DNA from: Haliea sp.
GTDB taxonomy: Bacteria; Pseudomonadota; Gammaproteobacteria; Pseudomonadales; Halieaceae
Length of the DNA stretch: 39,901 nt
Assembly (NCBI GenBank): GCA_024642265.1
Contig: JAHEBL010000011.1
Span: forward strand, 24,459 to 64,359
Direction of reading: 5' to 3'
The notes beneath the pieces are model-generated. The model was not told the DNA's origin, made no database searches, and saw only the letters and a list, made by a program, of their open reading frames with translations. This document shows positions 15,544-24,177 of this stretch, piece after piece. Within the stretch, counting starts at the first letter, position 1; every line of letters starts with the position of its first letter. Position numbers and translations under genes: made by a program.

Positions 15544-17532
15544 TTACTCTGAGGCGGTATCGACGCGGTAAGCCAGCAGCATATTGCCGGGCAACTGGCC
15601 GAACATGGAATAGCCCGACTGCACGTAGAGCCAGCCGTCGGCCATAACCTGGCCGCTGACATCGATGGCGCCGCCGTGGCCGCTGACGCCGTTGTCCGCA
15701 TCGAAGGGTTTCGCGGTTTCAGTCTGCCAGAGCTGCTTGCCACTGGCGATATCGAAGGCCCTCACCTTGCCGTCCAGGCCCGCGCTGAACACCAGTTCCT
15801 CGGTGGCCAGCACCGCCGCCGACAGGCCGTAGTAGAAGGAGCAGCGGTACTGGTCGGCAAGCTCGATCTTCTTGCCGGCGCGCATATTCTGCAGTCCTAT
15901 CATCGGTTTATCTTCCTCGGCGATCTCACAGCCGCGGGTGACCGGCTGGAACCATAGCACCTTGCCATCCGCCAGGTTCAGTGAGTGCAGTCCCGGTTTC
16001 GGGACGTACTCGGGCCGCACCCGCTCCGGGTCGGCCGCCGCCACCAGCAGGCGCTCGCCCGACAGGGCCATACCCCAGTGGACACCGCCGTTGGTGGTGC
16101 TCTTGTCCAGGTCGGGGCCGATGCCGGCATTGCTCACCTGCTGCTGCCACACCAGTTCGCCGTTCGGGCCGACCGGGTCTGGATTGAGCGCATACACATC
16201 GCCTGATTTCTGTCCCGCCAGCAGCAGTTCGCCACCGCCGGGCAGTTCAGCCATGATCACGGATGCGCCGAAGTCAAAGTCACCACCGGCGTTCTCCGGG
16301 CAGTTGGCGCCGCCGTTCAGGCAGGCGGCGTTCCACACGTCGGCGGCAAGGGCCTGGAAGCGCCAGGCGACTTTGCCGCTGTCCATGTCCAGGGCGATGA
16401 TGGCATCGGAGGTGTCCGTCGCCGGGTGGGACAGGTTTTCCCCGGTGCCGATATAGATGCGATTGCGCCTGGCGTCTACTGTAGGAGTACTCCAGACACT
16501 TACCCCTGAAGGGCCATAGATTTCCCCGCCGGCGCTGTTGCGTCCCTGCAGGGTGGCGTCCGCGGTGCCGTGCCACTCCCACAGTTTGTTGCCGTTGGTG
16601 GCGTCCAGGGCAATCACCCCGCCGTGGGATTTGCAGCAGACATGGGTGGGGCTGCCGGAAACCGCCACTTCGTAGGACGACACAGGCACGAACAGGCGGT
16701 CATCGTGGTAGCTGATCGAGCCGGTGATGACCGAAGTCTCGTAAATGCGCGCAGCCTCCTGCCAGACCTTCTTCATGGTGAGCGGATCGACCGCGTAGAT
16801 AGAGGCCATGGAGTCGGCGAATACCAGCAGTTTCCTGCCGCTGCTGAGCGTGACTACCGTGATAGCGGAGCGGATGCCGCTGAGTACCTCGGTGTGGGCG
16901 CGGATACAACCGCTGTGCCGGTCGATGGCATACAGCTTGCCGGTCTTGTCGCCCAGATACAGGGTGTTGCCGATAATCGCCGGCTGGGAGCGCATATCGG
17001 TGACCTTGGGAAACGCCAGGCTCCACGCCAGTGCCAGGCTGCCCACGTTGGCCCGGTTGATGCCGGCCTGCTCCCCGCTCATGAAACGCCGGTTTTCTTT
17101 ACCCAGGCCCCAGTTTGCCACGTATTCCGTACTGTTATCGGCGGCCGGCGCACTGCAGCTGTGTTCTGCGATCCACTCATCCGCCGGCGCAGAACCCGCC
17201 AGGTAAATCGCAATCAGGCCGCGCTCCTGCTTGCTCAGGTGGGCCGCCATGGGCTGCATTTTGCCGAACTCCAGCGCTACCATCACCGTCTCCTTGGAGA
17301 ATCCGGACAGGGCTTCCCTGCTGGGCGCATGCATGGCCGGGTTGTCGTGGCAGCTCGAGCAGTGCTGGTCGAACAGCTTTTCTCCGAGGTAGGCCAGCGG
17401 CAGTTTGTCCGCATGGCGCATGGCGAAGGATTCCACGGTCTTCATCGGTGACTCGCTGAACAGCAGCACACCGCCGATCAACAGCACCAGGCCCAGCAGC
17501 AGCAGGCCGACCAGGGACAGTAGTTTTTTCAT
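15544..17532 (-). CDS. cytochrome c-PQQ dehydrogenase fusion (polyvinyl-alcohol-dehydrogenase-like quinohemoprotein)
   Basis: This is a 662-residue periplasmic or membrane-tethered quinohemoprotein. A single N-terminal hydrophobic helix (residues 4-25) is followed by a class I cytochrome c domain with CSSCH (Cys58, Cys61, His62) and a likely Met ligand near KMQPM. From about residue 135 there is a beta-propeller with repeated W-motif blades (YAIDRHSG, YAVDP, IALDATNGNKLWEW, IALDMDSGKVAWRF, RAFDIASGKQLWQT) typical of PQQ-binding dehydrogenases. An adjacent Cys-Cys pair (299-300) sits where several quinoprotein alcohol dehydrogenases form a vicinal disulfide next to PQQ. The heme-before-propeller order matches polyvinyl alcohol dehydrogenases rather than classical ethanol quinohemoproteins. 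It would oxidise an alcohol and pass electrons through its own heme. It starts 27 bp after the upstream quinoprotein gene. Confidence 0.88.
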   Translation of the reverse strand: MKKLLSLVGLLLLGLVLLIGGVLLFSESPMKTVESFAMRHADKLPLAYLGEKLFDQHCSSCHDNPAMHAPSREALSGFSKETVMVALEFGKMQPMAAHLSKQERGLIAIYLAGSAPADEWIAEHSCSAPAADNSTEYVANWGLGKENRRFMSGEQAGINRANVGSLALAWSLAFPKVTDMRSQPAIIGNTLYLGDKTGKLYAIDRHSGCIRAHTEVLSGIRSAITVVTLSSGRKLLVFADSMASIYAVDPLTMKKVWQEAARIYETSVITGSISYHDDRLFVPVSSYEVAVSGSPTHVCCKSHGGVIALDATNGNKLWEWHGTADATLQGRNSAGGEIYGPSGVSVWSTPTVDARRNRIYIGTGENLSHPATDTSDAIIALDMDSGKVAWRFQALAADVWNAACLNGGANCPENAGGDFDFGASVIMAELPGGGELLLAGQKSGDVYALNPDPVGPNGELVWQQQVSNAGIGPDLDKSTTNGGVHWGMALSGERLLVAAADPERVRPEYVPKPGLHSLNLADGKVLWFQPVTRGCEIAEEDKPMIGLQNMRAGKKIELADQYRCSFYYGLSAAVLATEELVFSAGLDGKVRAFDIASGKQLWQTETAKPFDADNGVSGHGGAIDVSGQVMADGWLYVQSGYSMFGQLPGNMLLAYRVDTASE

Positions 17533-17559
17533 CGACGTATTCTCTTGTTCAGCATGACA

Positions 17560-19464
17560 TCAGTCGGGTAGCGCAAAGGCGTAGAGATAATCTCCCATGC
17601 CCCGCTGGAACATGTGGTGGCCACCGGCATTGATAACCACGTATTGTTTACCACGGTAACTATAGGTCATTGGCGTGGCGGCGGCGTCAACCGGCAGTGT
17701 GTACTGCCACAGGGTTTCGCCATTACGCACGTCGAAGGCGCGGATCTGCCGGTCCATGGTGGCGCCTATAAAAAACAGGCCTCCGGCGGTGGCGATACCA
17801 CCGCCCAGGTTGGGGGTGCCCCACTCGATATGGAAGGGCGCCGTCACCGGGCCCATTTCGTGAACTGAGCCCAGTGCAGTCTCCCAGGCGATGGTGCCCT
17901 TCACCAGGTCTACCGCCACCAGTTTTCCCCAGGGTGGCGGGTTACAGGGAATGCCGAGCGGAGATTGCAGGCTGCCGATCTCGATATTGTAGGGTGTGCC
18001 TTCCATGGTGACCTGCATGCGATGCCCCGCTGCCGGGTGGTCCTGCTTGCGGCTGTCGGGGTTGGTTTCTTTCGGGGTGGGTATCAACTGCCCGGTGAAG
18101 GCGACGTTGTTCACGTTCACCAGCAGCACGCCGGAATCACCCAGCAGGGCGCCACCGCCCCAGTTGGGTCCTCCCAGGCTGCCAGGGAACATCATGGTGA
18201 GCTTCTCGCTGGTGGGTGTGAACAGGCCCAGGTTCTGCAGGGAGGCGATCTGCCTGGCGCAGTTGCCGCGGTCCCAGGGGGTCAGGCCCCAGGCATCCGA
18301 GGGCATCAGGAACGGGTTCAGCAACTGGGGCGGGGCGATAGGCTTGGGCTGGGTGAGGGCGGCCTGCTCTCCAGGGATCTGGGAGGGCGGCACCGGCTGC
18401 TCGGTAATCTCCCACAGTGGTTTGCCCGTCAGGCGATTGAAGACGAATACAAAGCCCTGCTTGGTGAGCTGGGCCAGGGCGGGTATGGCCTGGCCGTTCT
18501 TGCGCCACTCGAACAGGATGGGCTGGGCCGGTGTGTCGTAGTCCCACAGGTCGTGGCGCACATGCTGGAAGTGCCAGCGCAGCTCGCCGCTGTGCAGGTC
18601 CAGTGCCACTACGCTATTGGCGTAGAGGCCGGCACCGGGTCGGTCAGCGCCGTAATAATCAGGCGATGCCGCGCTGGTGGGCAGGTACAGTAGGCCGTGT
18701 TCCACGTCCACCGACATGGGGGCCCACACGTTGGCGCTGCCGCTGTTGGCATGGCCGGACAATGGGTCGAACTGCCACAGGGGCCTGCCGTCGAAACTGT
18801 CGAAGGCCATCACGGTACCCCTGGGGGTGTGGGCGCGTGCGAAGTCGATCACGGTCGAGCCGGTCACCACCACTCCGCCGGCCACTACCGGGGCAGAGGA
18901 ATTGCTCACCTCACCGGGTACGAGGCCCTCCGCACCGAACAGTTGCACCTTGCCGCCATCGCCGAAGCCCCCGCAGGGCTTGCCGCTGACAGCATCGATA
19001 GCCCAGAGCCGGCGGTCGTGGGTGCTCATATAAAGCCTGTGGCGACAGGCCGCGCCGGCAGGGGTGCGGGTTTCCTCGGCGTAACTGACTCCGCGGCAGC
19101 GAAAAGGCCGGTCGCCGCGGCGGTCGATTTGCGGGTCAAAACTCCAGCGCTGCTGACCGCTGGCCGGATCCAGTGCGATCACCCGGTTGAAGGGGGTACA
19201 GTACACCAGCGATTCGCCGGCAGCTTCCGGCAGCAGGATGGGTGTGCTTTGCGTAGAGGTGTTGTCCATGGCATCGCCGTAGCTTGCCATGTCGCCACTG
19301 CGGAAGACCCAGGCCACCTCGATGTCTGCAACGTTGGACCGGTCAATCTGCGTGGCCTGAGAATAGTGGCGGCCGCCCTGGTCGCCGCCGTAGTACAGCC
19401 AGCCCGGCTCGGCCGCAGCGGCGAGGGCGCAGTACAGGCCCGGCAGCAGGGCAATCGAGCGCAT
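17560..19464 (-). CDS. PQQ-dependent dehydrogenase (soluble, glucose-dehydrogenase-like)
   Basis: This is a secreted quinoprotein of about 634 residues. A signal peptide (MRSIALLPGLYCALAAAAEPG) leads into an eight-bladed propeller whose landmarks resemble the periplasmic domain of membrane glucose dehydrogenase: GGDQGGRHYSQATQI, DHRRLWAIDA-like blades, FQHVRHDLWDYDTPAQP, LTKQGFVFVFNRLTGKP and the C-terminal YVVINAGGHH. It lacks the five membrane helices of Gcd and has no CxxCH, so electrons must leave via a partner, plausibly the heme proteins on either side. I use ATG 19464. A GTG at 19479 with GGCGGA upstream is a realistic alternative, adding five residues. The gene starts 20 bp after the propeller-cytochrome gene. 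The substrate is unknown: sugar, polyol and aliphatic alcohol are all possible. Confidence 0.88.
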   Translation of the reverse strand: MRSIALLPGLYCALAAAAEPGWLYYGGDQGGRHYSQATQIDRSNVADIEVAWVFRSGDMASYGDAMDNTSTQSTPILLPEAAGESLVYCTPFNRVIALDPASGQQRWSFDPQIDRRGDRPFRCRGVSYAEETRTPAGAACRHRLYMSTHDRRLWAIDAVSGKPCGGFGDGGKVQLFGAEGLVPGEVSNSSAPVVAGGVVVTGSTVIDFARAHTPRGTVMAFDSFDGRPLWQFDPLSGHANSGSANVWAPMSVDVEHGLLYLPTSAASPDYYGADRPGAGLYANSVVALDLHSGELRWHFQHVRHDLWDYDTPAQPILFEWRKNGQAIPALAQLTKQGFVFVFNRLTGKPLWEITEQPVPPSQIPGEQAALTQPKPIAPPQLLNPFLMPSDAWGLTPWDRGNCARQIASLQNLGLFTPTSEKLTMMFPGSLGGPNWGGGALLGDSGVLLVNVNNVAFTGQLIPTPKETNPDSRKQDHPAAGHRMQVTMEGTPYNIEIGSLQSPLGIPCNPPPWGKLVAVDLVKGTIAWETALGSVHEMGPVTAPFHIEWGTPNLGGGIATAGGLFFIGATMDRQIRAFDVRNGETLWQYTLPVDAAATPMTYSYRGKQYVVINAGGHHMFQRGMGDYLYAFALPD

Positions 19465-19484
19465 CAGGCGTAAAGGCACCGTGT

Positions 19485-21230
19485 CTATTCCGCCAGTGGA
19501 GTAATGCGCAGCAGGGTGGGCACCCCTCCTTCGGACTGCCAGGTGGGGAAGTGCGAGTTGGTGGTGTAGACGGCGCCGTCCTCTTCCGAGATCTCGATGT
19601 CGCGGGTGAAAAAGCGCTGGCGCGGCATCGGATACACCTGCCATTGCTCGCTGGCGATATCGAAGGCGAGGATGGTATCCGACTGGTTGCCGTTCACCCA
19701 TACCACGCCGCGCTCGCGATCGACATTGAGGGCATAGGGAACCTCGTTGATCACCGGCAGCTTGTAACTGCTGAATTCACCCGAAGCGGGGGCGTATTTC
19801 ACCAGCAGCGAGTCCTGGAAAGCGACGATCCAAAGGTTGCCGTCAGCATCCGCACGCAGGCGCCTTGGCCCCTGGAACGGGAAGTCGATCATGGTGATCT
19901 CGCCGCTGTCCGGGTCGATACGCGCCAGGTCATTGGCATAGAGCCGGGCCACCCACACGATACCGTCCGGCGTGATGTCGATGCCATAGGGCATGGGCAG
20001 GCCGGTGCCCTCCCGGTCCGGATCCGGTTGCGGGCGATTTTCCGGGCTGATGCTGAACATGACCGGCAGGGTCTTGAGGATCAGCCATTCCTTCACGCCC
20101 CGTGCGGGCAGGTCGTACACGGTGAAGCTCTTCTTACTGCGGTCGAACATCGCGACCTGTGAAGACAGGGCCAGGGTAAACCACACCCGGTCCTTGTCAT
20201 CGACCCTGATGGTATGGGGGTAGTACCCCTCGGGCATGTAGTGGGTGATAAATTTTTTCGTCTTGATGTCGAATTCCAGCAGCGCCTGCTGCATGGAGGG
20301 CGTGATGAAAATATTGCCGTCCGCTTTCGAATAGGCGAAGGAGTGTACTCCCATATAGTTGTACATCTTGGGAAATACCTTGAAGCGGTTGCCCATAATG
20401 CCGCCCAGTCCCATGTCCTCGTCGTGCGGAACCTTGTAGACGGTGTATTTCCCGGTCGCGGGATCCAGTTCATAGATACGGTCGAACAGGTTGTCGCCGA
20501 TATAAATGTAACCGTTGGGATGCAGGAGGAAGTCGTGCATCTGGGAAAAACCGTCACCGATCGGCCACTCGGTAATCTGGACAGCCGACAGGTGGTCCTC
20601 CCACTGGCGCGGCGCAGGTACGGTTTCCGGGTGCTCGCGCAGGCGCCGGTATTCCTCCCGCAACAGGGTCGCCACCTTCTGGTGGTCGTCCGTCGGCAGG
20701 CGGGCACCGTAGGTATTCATCCGCTCGATCACGCTCAGCCACTGTTCCTCGGTGCGCTCGTTGCGCATGAAGGGGGAGGCCTGCTGGTGACAGAAGGCGC
20801 AGTTGAGCTGGAAGGTTTTTTTAAGGCCCTCGTCGCCGCCGAAGTCCAGTTGGGAAAGCCACACGTTGGAGGGGTAACTGGCGATCTCCTGTTCCGGTGT
20901 CATGCGCTGCAGCACCAGCTCACCTTCAATAGCCGGAAAGTTGGCATCCACGTAACCCTGGGCGCGGGCGCGATAGGTGACCTGGTTCCCGGGTGTCTCG
21001 AAGCTTACCTGACCCGCCGCGTCAGTGAAGCGGGTGACCACCGGTGCGCTGGTATTGGTGACCCCATCCGGCGCATAGCCATCGTCGCTGAGGTCCGCCT
21101 CGGGCTGGGTTACCGGTGACTGGGTGACCATCACCCTGGGCAGGGGGTGCCCCTGCTCGTCCTTGACCAGCAGTGTTGTGGCATTGCACAGGGGTGCAAC
21201 AAGCAGCAGCAACCAGAGCGTCAATCGCAT
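19485..21230 (-). CDS. streptogramin-lyase-like beta-propeller with Ig-like domain and heme c motif
   Basis: This is a secreted 581-residue protein with three recognisable parts. A signal peptide (residues 1-17) precedes a carboxypeptidase-regulatory/Ig-like domain (about 18-110; LLVKDEQGHPLPRVMV, TDAAGQVSFETPG). A short helical stretch follows with NCAFCHQQ (Cys144, Cys147, His148), a class I heme c attachment site. From about 200 to the end runs a Vgb/SMP30-type propeller with repeats such as GIDITPDGIVWVARL and LRADADGNLWIVAF. In Vgb lyases the repeat reads WFTE, while here it is WFTLALSS, so lyase activity is doubtful. ATG 21230 is chosen because GAAGGA lies eight bases before it, while an upstream codon at 21248 has none. 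It precedes two quinoproteins on the same strand, so a role as electron acceptor or substrate sensor is inferred. Confidence 0.8.
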   Translation of the reverse strand: MRLTLWLLLLVAPLCNATTLLVKDEQGHPLPRVMVTQSPVTQPEADLSDDGYAPDGVTNTSAPVVTRFTDAAGQVSFETPGNQVTYRARAQGYVDANFPAIEGELVLQRMTPEQEIASYPSNVWLSQLDFGGDEGLKKTFQLNCAFCHQQASPFMRNERTEEQWLSVIERMNTYGARLPTDDHQKVATLLREEYRRLREHPETVPAPRQWEDHLSAVQITEWPIGDGFSQMHDFLLHPNGYIYIGDNLFDRIYELDPATGKYTVYKVPHDEDMGLGGIMGNRFKVFPKMYNYMGVHSFAYSKADGNIFITPSMQQALLEFDIKTKKFITHYMPEGYYPHTIRVDDKDRVWFTLALSSQVAMFDRSKKSFTVYDLPARGVKEWLILKTLPVMFSISPENRPQPDPDREGTGLPMPYGIDITPDGIVWVARLYANDLARIDPDSGEITMIDFPFQGPRRLRADADGNLWIVAFQDSLLVKYAPASGEFSSYKLPVINEVPYALNVDRERGVVWVNGNQSDTILAFDIASEQWQVYPMPRQRFFTRDIEISEEDGAVYTTNSHFPTWQSEGGVPTLLRITPLAE

Positions 21231-21271
21231 GAGTGTTTCCTTCAGCAAAATTATTCCAACGGGATTATGCC

Positions 21272-21277
21272 AGTATA
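21272..21277 (-). promoter_or_regulatory. possible -10 box before the propeller-cytochrome gene
   Basis: TATACT (minus strand) lies 42-47 bases before the start at 21230, in the 268-bp gap after the FadL-type gene. A TTGCCA at 21292-21297 is only 14 bases away, which is short for a sigma-70 pair, so this is a weak candidate. No coding sequence or other structure is evident in the rest of the gap. Confidence 0.3.
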
Positions 21278-21498
21278 GCCTGCAGCAGTCATGGCAATTG
21301 CCCGTGGATCAGGACCGGCGTGGCCGGACGGGGTCCGGACTGCCCGTGGCAATGGGGCAGCCGAAGCGGTTCTAACGACGGCTTCATGACTGTCGGTCTG
21401 TTGTATCCCCGGACAGGTTCAGGCGACTCGTGCGCACCCTGGAAAAGCGCTGGGCGCAGGCTGGATGCCGCGCCGGCAGCGCCACTGGTGAGGGTGGC

Positions 21499-22737
21499 CT
21501 AGAACGTCCAGTTGAGGTTGGCGATCAGGCCGAGTGCGGCATTGTTCTGGTACTGGCCACCGAAGTTGTCTGCCGAAATGCGGGATTTTCCCAGATCCGT
21601 GTAATCGATATAGCCGCCGACACTGAGGGTCTCCTGCAGCGCGTAGCGCACACCGAAGGCATAGCGGATCTGCCGGTCCACCGGCAACTGGGCGTTGCGA
21701 TCTTCCTTGTCAACCGGGTTAGTGTCATAGGAGACGCCAGTCGTGAATGCCCAACGCCTGTCCCACTGGTACTCTACGCCCCAGGCGTAATGGTAGGTGT
21801 CGCGCCAGCGGGTAGGGATAGCGCCATCCCGGTTGCCGGTTGACAGGGGTACAGCGCCCAACTGGCTCCAGTTTTCCCAGCCGACCGTCAGGTTCACGGC
21901 CCACTGCTCGTTCATGTCGTGATGCATGGAAAATTTCACATACTCGGCGAAATCGAGCTCGGACTTGACTGCAACCTGCCGCTCCAACTCGGTAGCCGCC
22001 ACACCGCCGCCGGGGGCGACCACCTTGAGATCGCCGTCATATTCGGGCTGCACCTCGCTCTGGTAGATCAGCCCGAAGCGGGTGCGGTCGGTCAACTCGT
22101 ACATGCTGCCGAGCTTGAAGGAGACGCCCGTGTCGTCGCCGTTGATTGAGGCCCTGAGGTCGTCCCGGTTGCTCTGGATACGCGGCACGTTGAGGTGGAC
22201 GTTCAGCTCGGAGTACCAGATCTCGACGGCGACTCCGACGGAGAGCCGGTCACTGACCCTGTAGGCCAGGGTCGGCACCAGTGAGGCGAGCAGCAGGTCG
22301 ACCTTGGTTGCCTGGTAACGACCGGCCCAGTCCTTGTCGTAGTCCAGTCCGGCACCCGCCAGGCCGAGGAAGTAGACGCCGGCGCTCCATTTGTCCGAGT
22401 CGAAGTCGTGCACGTAAGCGAAGGAGCTGACGGGAGCCGCCACCCCGGCATCGCCGCCGTTACCGGTGCCCAGCTTCGGGGTGGTGTAGTCCAGGTCAAA
22501 CTTGATATCCGGCACCAGGGCACCGGCGGAAACGAACAGCTGATCACCCTTGATGCGCGTGGAGCTGGCCGGGTTGTGCATGATAGTGGCTGCATCGTCC
22601 AGGCCCGCGCCAGAGCCGGCGCCGGCGCGTCCGCCGGAGAAATCGCCATATTCATTGAGCCACAGCCCGCCCGCGGAGGTGCTGCCGGCGTTGAGAAGTG
22701 CGGCAGTCACCGCGCAGCCGAGGATGGTTTTTTTCAT
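21499..22737 (-). CDS. FadL/TodX-family outer-membrane hydrophobic-compound transporter
   Basis: This 412-residue outer-membrane beta-barrel belongs to the OmpP1/FadL family, which moves fatty acids, alkanes, terpenes or aromatics across the outer membrane by lateral diffusion. A signal peptide (MKKTILGCAVTAALLNAGSTSA) is followed by the family N-terminus GGLWLNEYGDFSGGRAGAG, then DDAATIMHNPA, which matches the NPA motif at the FadL hatch. Many alternating aromatic strands follow, and the protein ends ALGLIANLNWTF with a terminal Phe for BAM recognition. The ATG at 22737 follows TTGGGAG at about six bases, so I prefer it to an upstream start at 22749. The gene lies about 100 bp downstream of the P450 on the same strand, suggesting the porin imports its substrate. 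Confidence 0.92.
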   Translation of the reverse strand: MKKTILGCAVTAALLNAGSTSAGGLWLNEYGDFSGGRAGAGSGAGLDDAATIMHNPASSTRIKGDQLFVSAGALVPDIKFDLDYTTPKLGTGNGGDAGVAAPVSSFAYVHDFDSDKWSAGVYFLGLAGAGLDYDKDWAGRYQATKVDLLLASLVPTLAYRVSDRLSVGVAVEIWYSELNVHLNVPRIQSNRDDLRASINGDDTGVSFKLGSMYELTDRTRFGLIYQSEVQPEYDGDLKVVAPGGGVAATELERQVAVKSELDFAEYVKFSMHHDMNEQWAVNLTVGWENWSQLGAVPLSTGNRDGAIPTRWRDTYHYAWGVEYQWDRRWAFTTGVSYDTNPVDKEDRNAQLPVDRQIRYAFGVRYALQETLSVGGYIDYTDLGKSRISADNFGGQYQNNAALGLIANLNWTF

Positions 22738-22763
22738 GTTTTCTCCCAAGGAGTGACTGAATA

Positions 22764-22781
22764 ACGCCCGCTAACGGGCGT
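22764..22781 (-). repeat. inverted repeat in the P450-FadL intercistronic gap
   Basis: ACGCCCG at 22764-22770 pairs perfectly with CGGGCGT at 22775-22781 (4-base loop), 27 bases before the FadL-type start codon and 58 bases after the P450 stop codon. It could be a weak terminator, a processing or stability hairpin, or an operator. No U tract follows on the minus strand. Confidence 0.45.
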
Positions 22782-22839
22782 ATGGTCTGCCAGCAAGTTT
22801 AATGGAGTCACGCCCTCTATGGACAGGAGTTTTTCCCGT

Positions 22840-24084
22840 CTAGTTGCAGTTGGTCCGCAGCATGAGCTGTTTGAACACAACCGCATTGTGGTCGCTGCCG
22901 TCCCGTTCCGGTTCACCCGCGAGTTCCAGGTTGGGGAAGCGCTTGAACAGCTCCGAGATGGTCAGGTACAACTGGCGCTTGGCCAGCGCGGCGCCGATGC
23001 AGTAGCGCGGACCGTAGCCAAACAGCACATCGGGATTGAACTCCCGCTCCACATCAAACACTTCCGGGTGATCGTAGTACTCCGGGTCGTGGTCCTTGAG
23101 GTGCGGCATCATCAATACCATCTGGCCCTTGCGCACCTGGTGTCCCAGGATCTCCATGTCGGCCGGGGCATAACGGGCGAAGCCCATCTTCGAGGCGGTG
23201 CCCCAGCGGCTGATTTCACTGAACGCATTGGAGAAAGCATCCGGGGATGCCAGCGCCTTCGGTATCTGGTCCTTGTGCTTCAGCAGGCAGTACACCGACC
23301 ACTGCTGTGCCACCAGGGTGGTATCGGCGCCGGCGCCGATCAGTGCCAGGATCAGGGTGATGATGTCGCCCTCCTCGAAGCCGGGGTTCTCCCGCTCAAT
23401 TCTCAACAGGGTGCTGAGGAAGTCGTCCTGCACCGGGTCCAGCCTGCGTTCGGCGATGACCAGTTTCAGGATATCTATGGCCCGGTTGCTGTCCTGCCGC
23501 GCCTTCTCCCTGCGCTCGTCGGAAATGGTGGGATTCCAGGTCTCGGTGAAAGTCATGATGACCTGTTTGATATCCGGCCAGTACTTTTCCGGTATACCTA
23601 CCATGCGGGTAATGGAGATGAACGGAATATGTGAGGCGATCTTGTCGATGTAATCAAAAGTCTCCGGGGTGCCCAGTTCATCGAACAGCCGTTTCACATC
23701 CGGCTCGATCTTGCGCTGGATAGAGTCCACCACGTTGCGGGAGAAGGCGGGGGCGGTCACCCTGCGCACGAGGCGGTGGTGGTCGTGGTCCGCCAGCAGG
23801 CTGTGGCCGATCAGGGCCCGTTCGAAATTGCTCCACTGGTCTTCCGGGGGCCGCGGCGGCGCGAATTCCCAGTCGTAGAAATCCGAGGACAGTGGCTCCT
23901 CCTTCCAGCAGGCCATGATGTCCGGCATGCGGGTCATGATCCAGGCCTGCCAGGGCTCGTACCACACCAGCCGACCCCGCTCCATCAGCGCGAGGCACTG
24001 GGGAATCGGGTCTGCCATGTACGCCTCGGAATTCGGGTCGAACAGTTGCTCTATGGGTACCAGGTTTTCCGCTGCGTCAGCCAT
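22840..24084 (-). CDS. cytochrome P450 (bacterial class I type)
   Basis: This is a soluble 414-residue cytochrome P450 monooxygenase. The heme-thiolate loop FGYGPRYCIG gives Cys362 as iron ligand. The I-helix oxygen-activating motif is AGADTT (251-256), the K-helix ExxR is Glu290-Arg293, and HHRLVRR in the C-helix contacts the heme propionates. There is no membrane anchor or fused reductase, so it needs a ferredoxin and reductase, neither of which is encoded nearby. The start at 24084 follows GAGGAAACAACG, a good ribosome site, so the 31 extra upstream codons in frame are leader. It heads the minus-strand array that continues with the FadL-type porin and quinoproteins, which suggests hydroxylation of an imported hydrophobic compound. 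The substrate (terpene, steroid, fatty acid or alkane) cannot be read. Confidence 0.95.
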   Translation of the reverse strand: MADAAENLVPIEQLFDPNSEAYMADPIPQCLALMERGRLVWYEPWQAWIMTRMPDIMACWKEEPLSSDFYDWEFAPPRPPEDQWSNFERALIGHSLLADHDHHRLVRRVTAPAFSRNVVDSIQRKIEPDVKRLFDELGTPETFDYIDKIASHIPFISITRMVGIPEKYWPDIKQVIMTFTETWNPTISDERREKARQDSNRAIDILKLVIAERRLDPVQDDFLSTLLRIERENPGFEEGDIITLILALIGAGADTTLVAQQWSVYCLLKHKDQIPKALASPDAFSNAFSEISRWGTASKMGFARYAPADMEILGHQVRKGQMVLMMPHLKDHDPEYYDHPEVFDVEREFNPDVLFGYGPRYCIGAALAKRQLYLTISELFKRFPNLELAGEPERDGSDHNAVVFKQLMLRTNCN

Positions 24085-24148
24085 CGTTGTTTCCTCGGTG
24101 CTTGGCGGGGGGCGACCCGGAAGCACCCTGTATGGGTTGAAAACCGGT

Positions 24149-24177
24149 AGTCTAGCAAGTCCTTCAAAGTTGCACAA
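24149..24177 (-). promoter_or_regulatory. candidate extended -10 promoter of the P450 operon
   Basis: On the minus strand TTGTGC (24172-24177) and TAGACT (24149-24154) are separated by exactly 17 bases. The -10 box is preceded by TGC, giving an extended -10 element. Transcription would begin near 24142, with a leader of about 58 bases that includes the GAGGA ribosome site. The -35 match is only three of six, so activation by a regulator is possible. Confidence 0.45.

Noticed and set aside
19485-21230. Streptogramin (antibiotic) resistance gene
   Set aside because: The propeller resembles Vgb, but the WFTE element is altered, a heme c motif and Ig-like domain are fused, and the context is oxidative metabolism.
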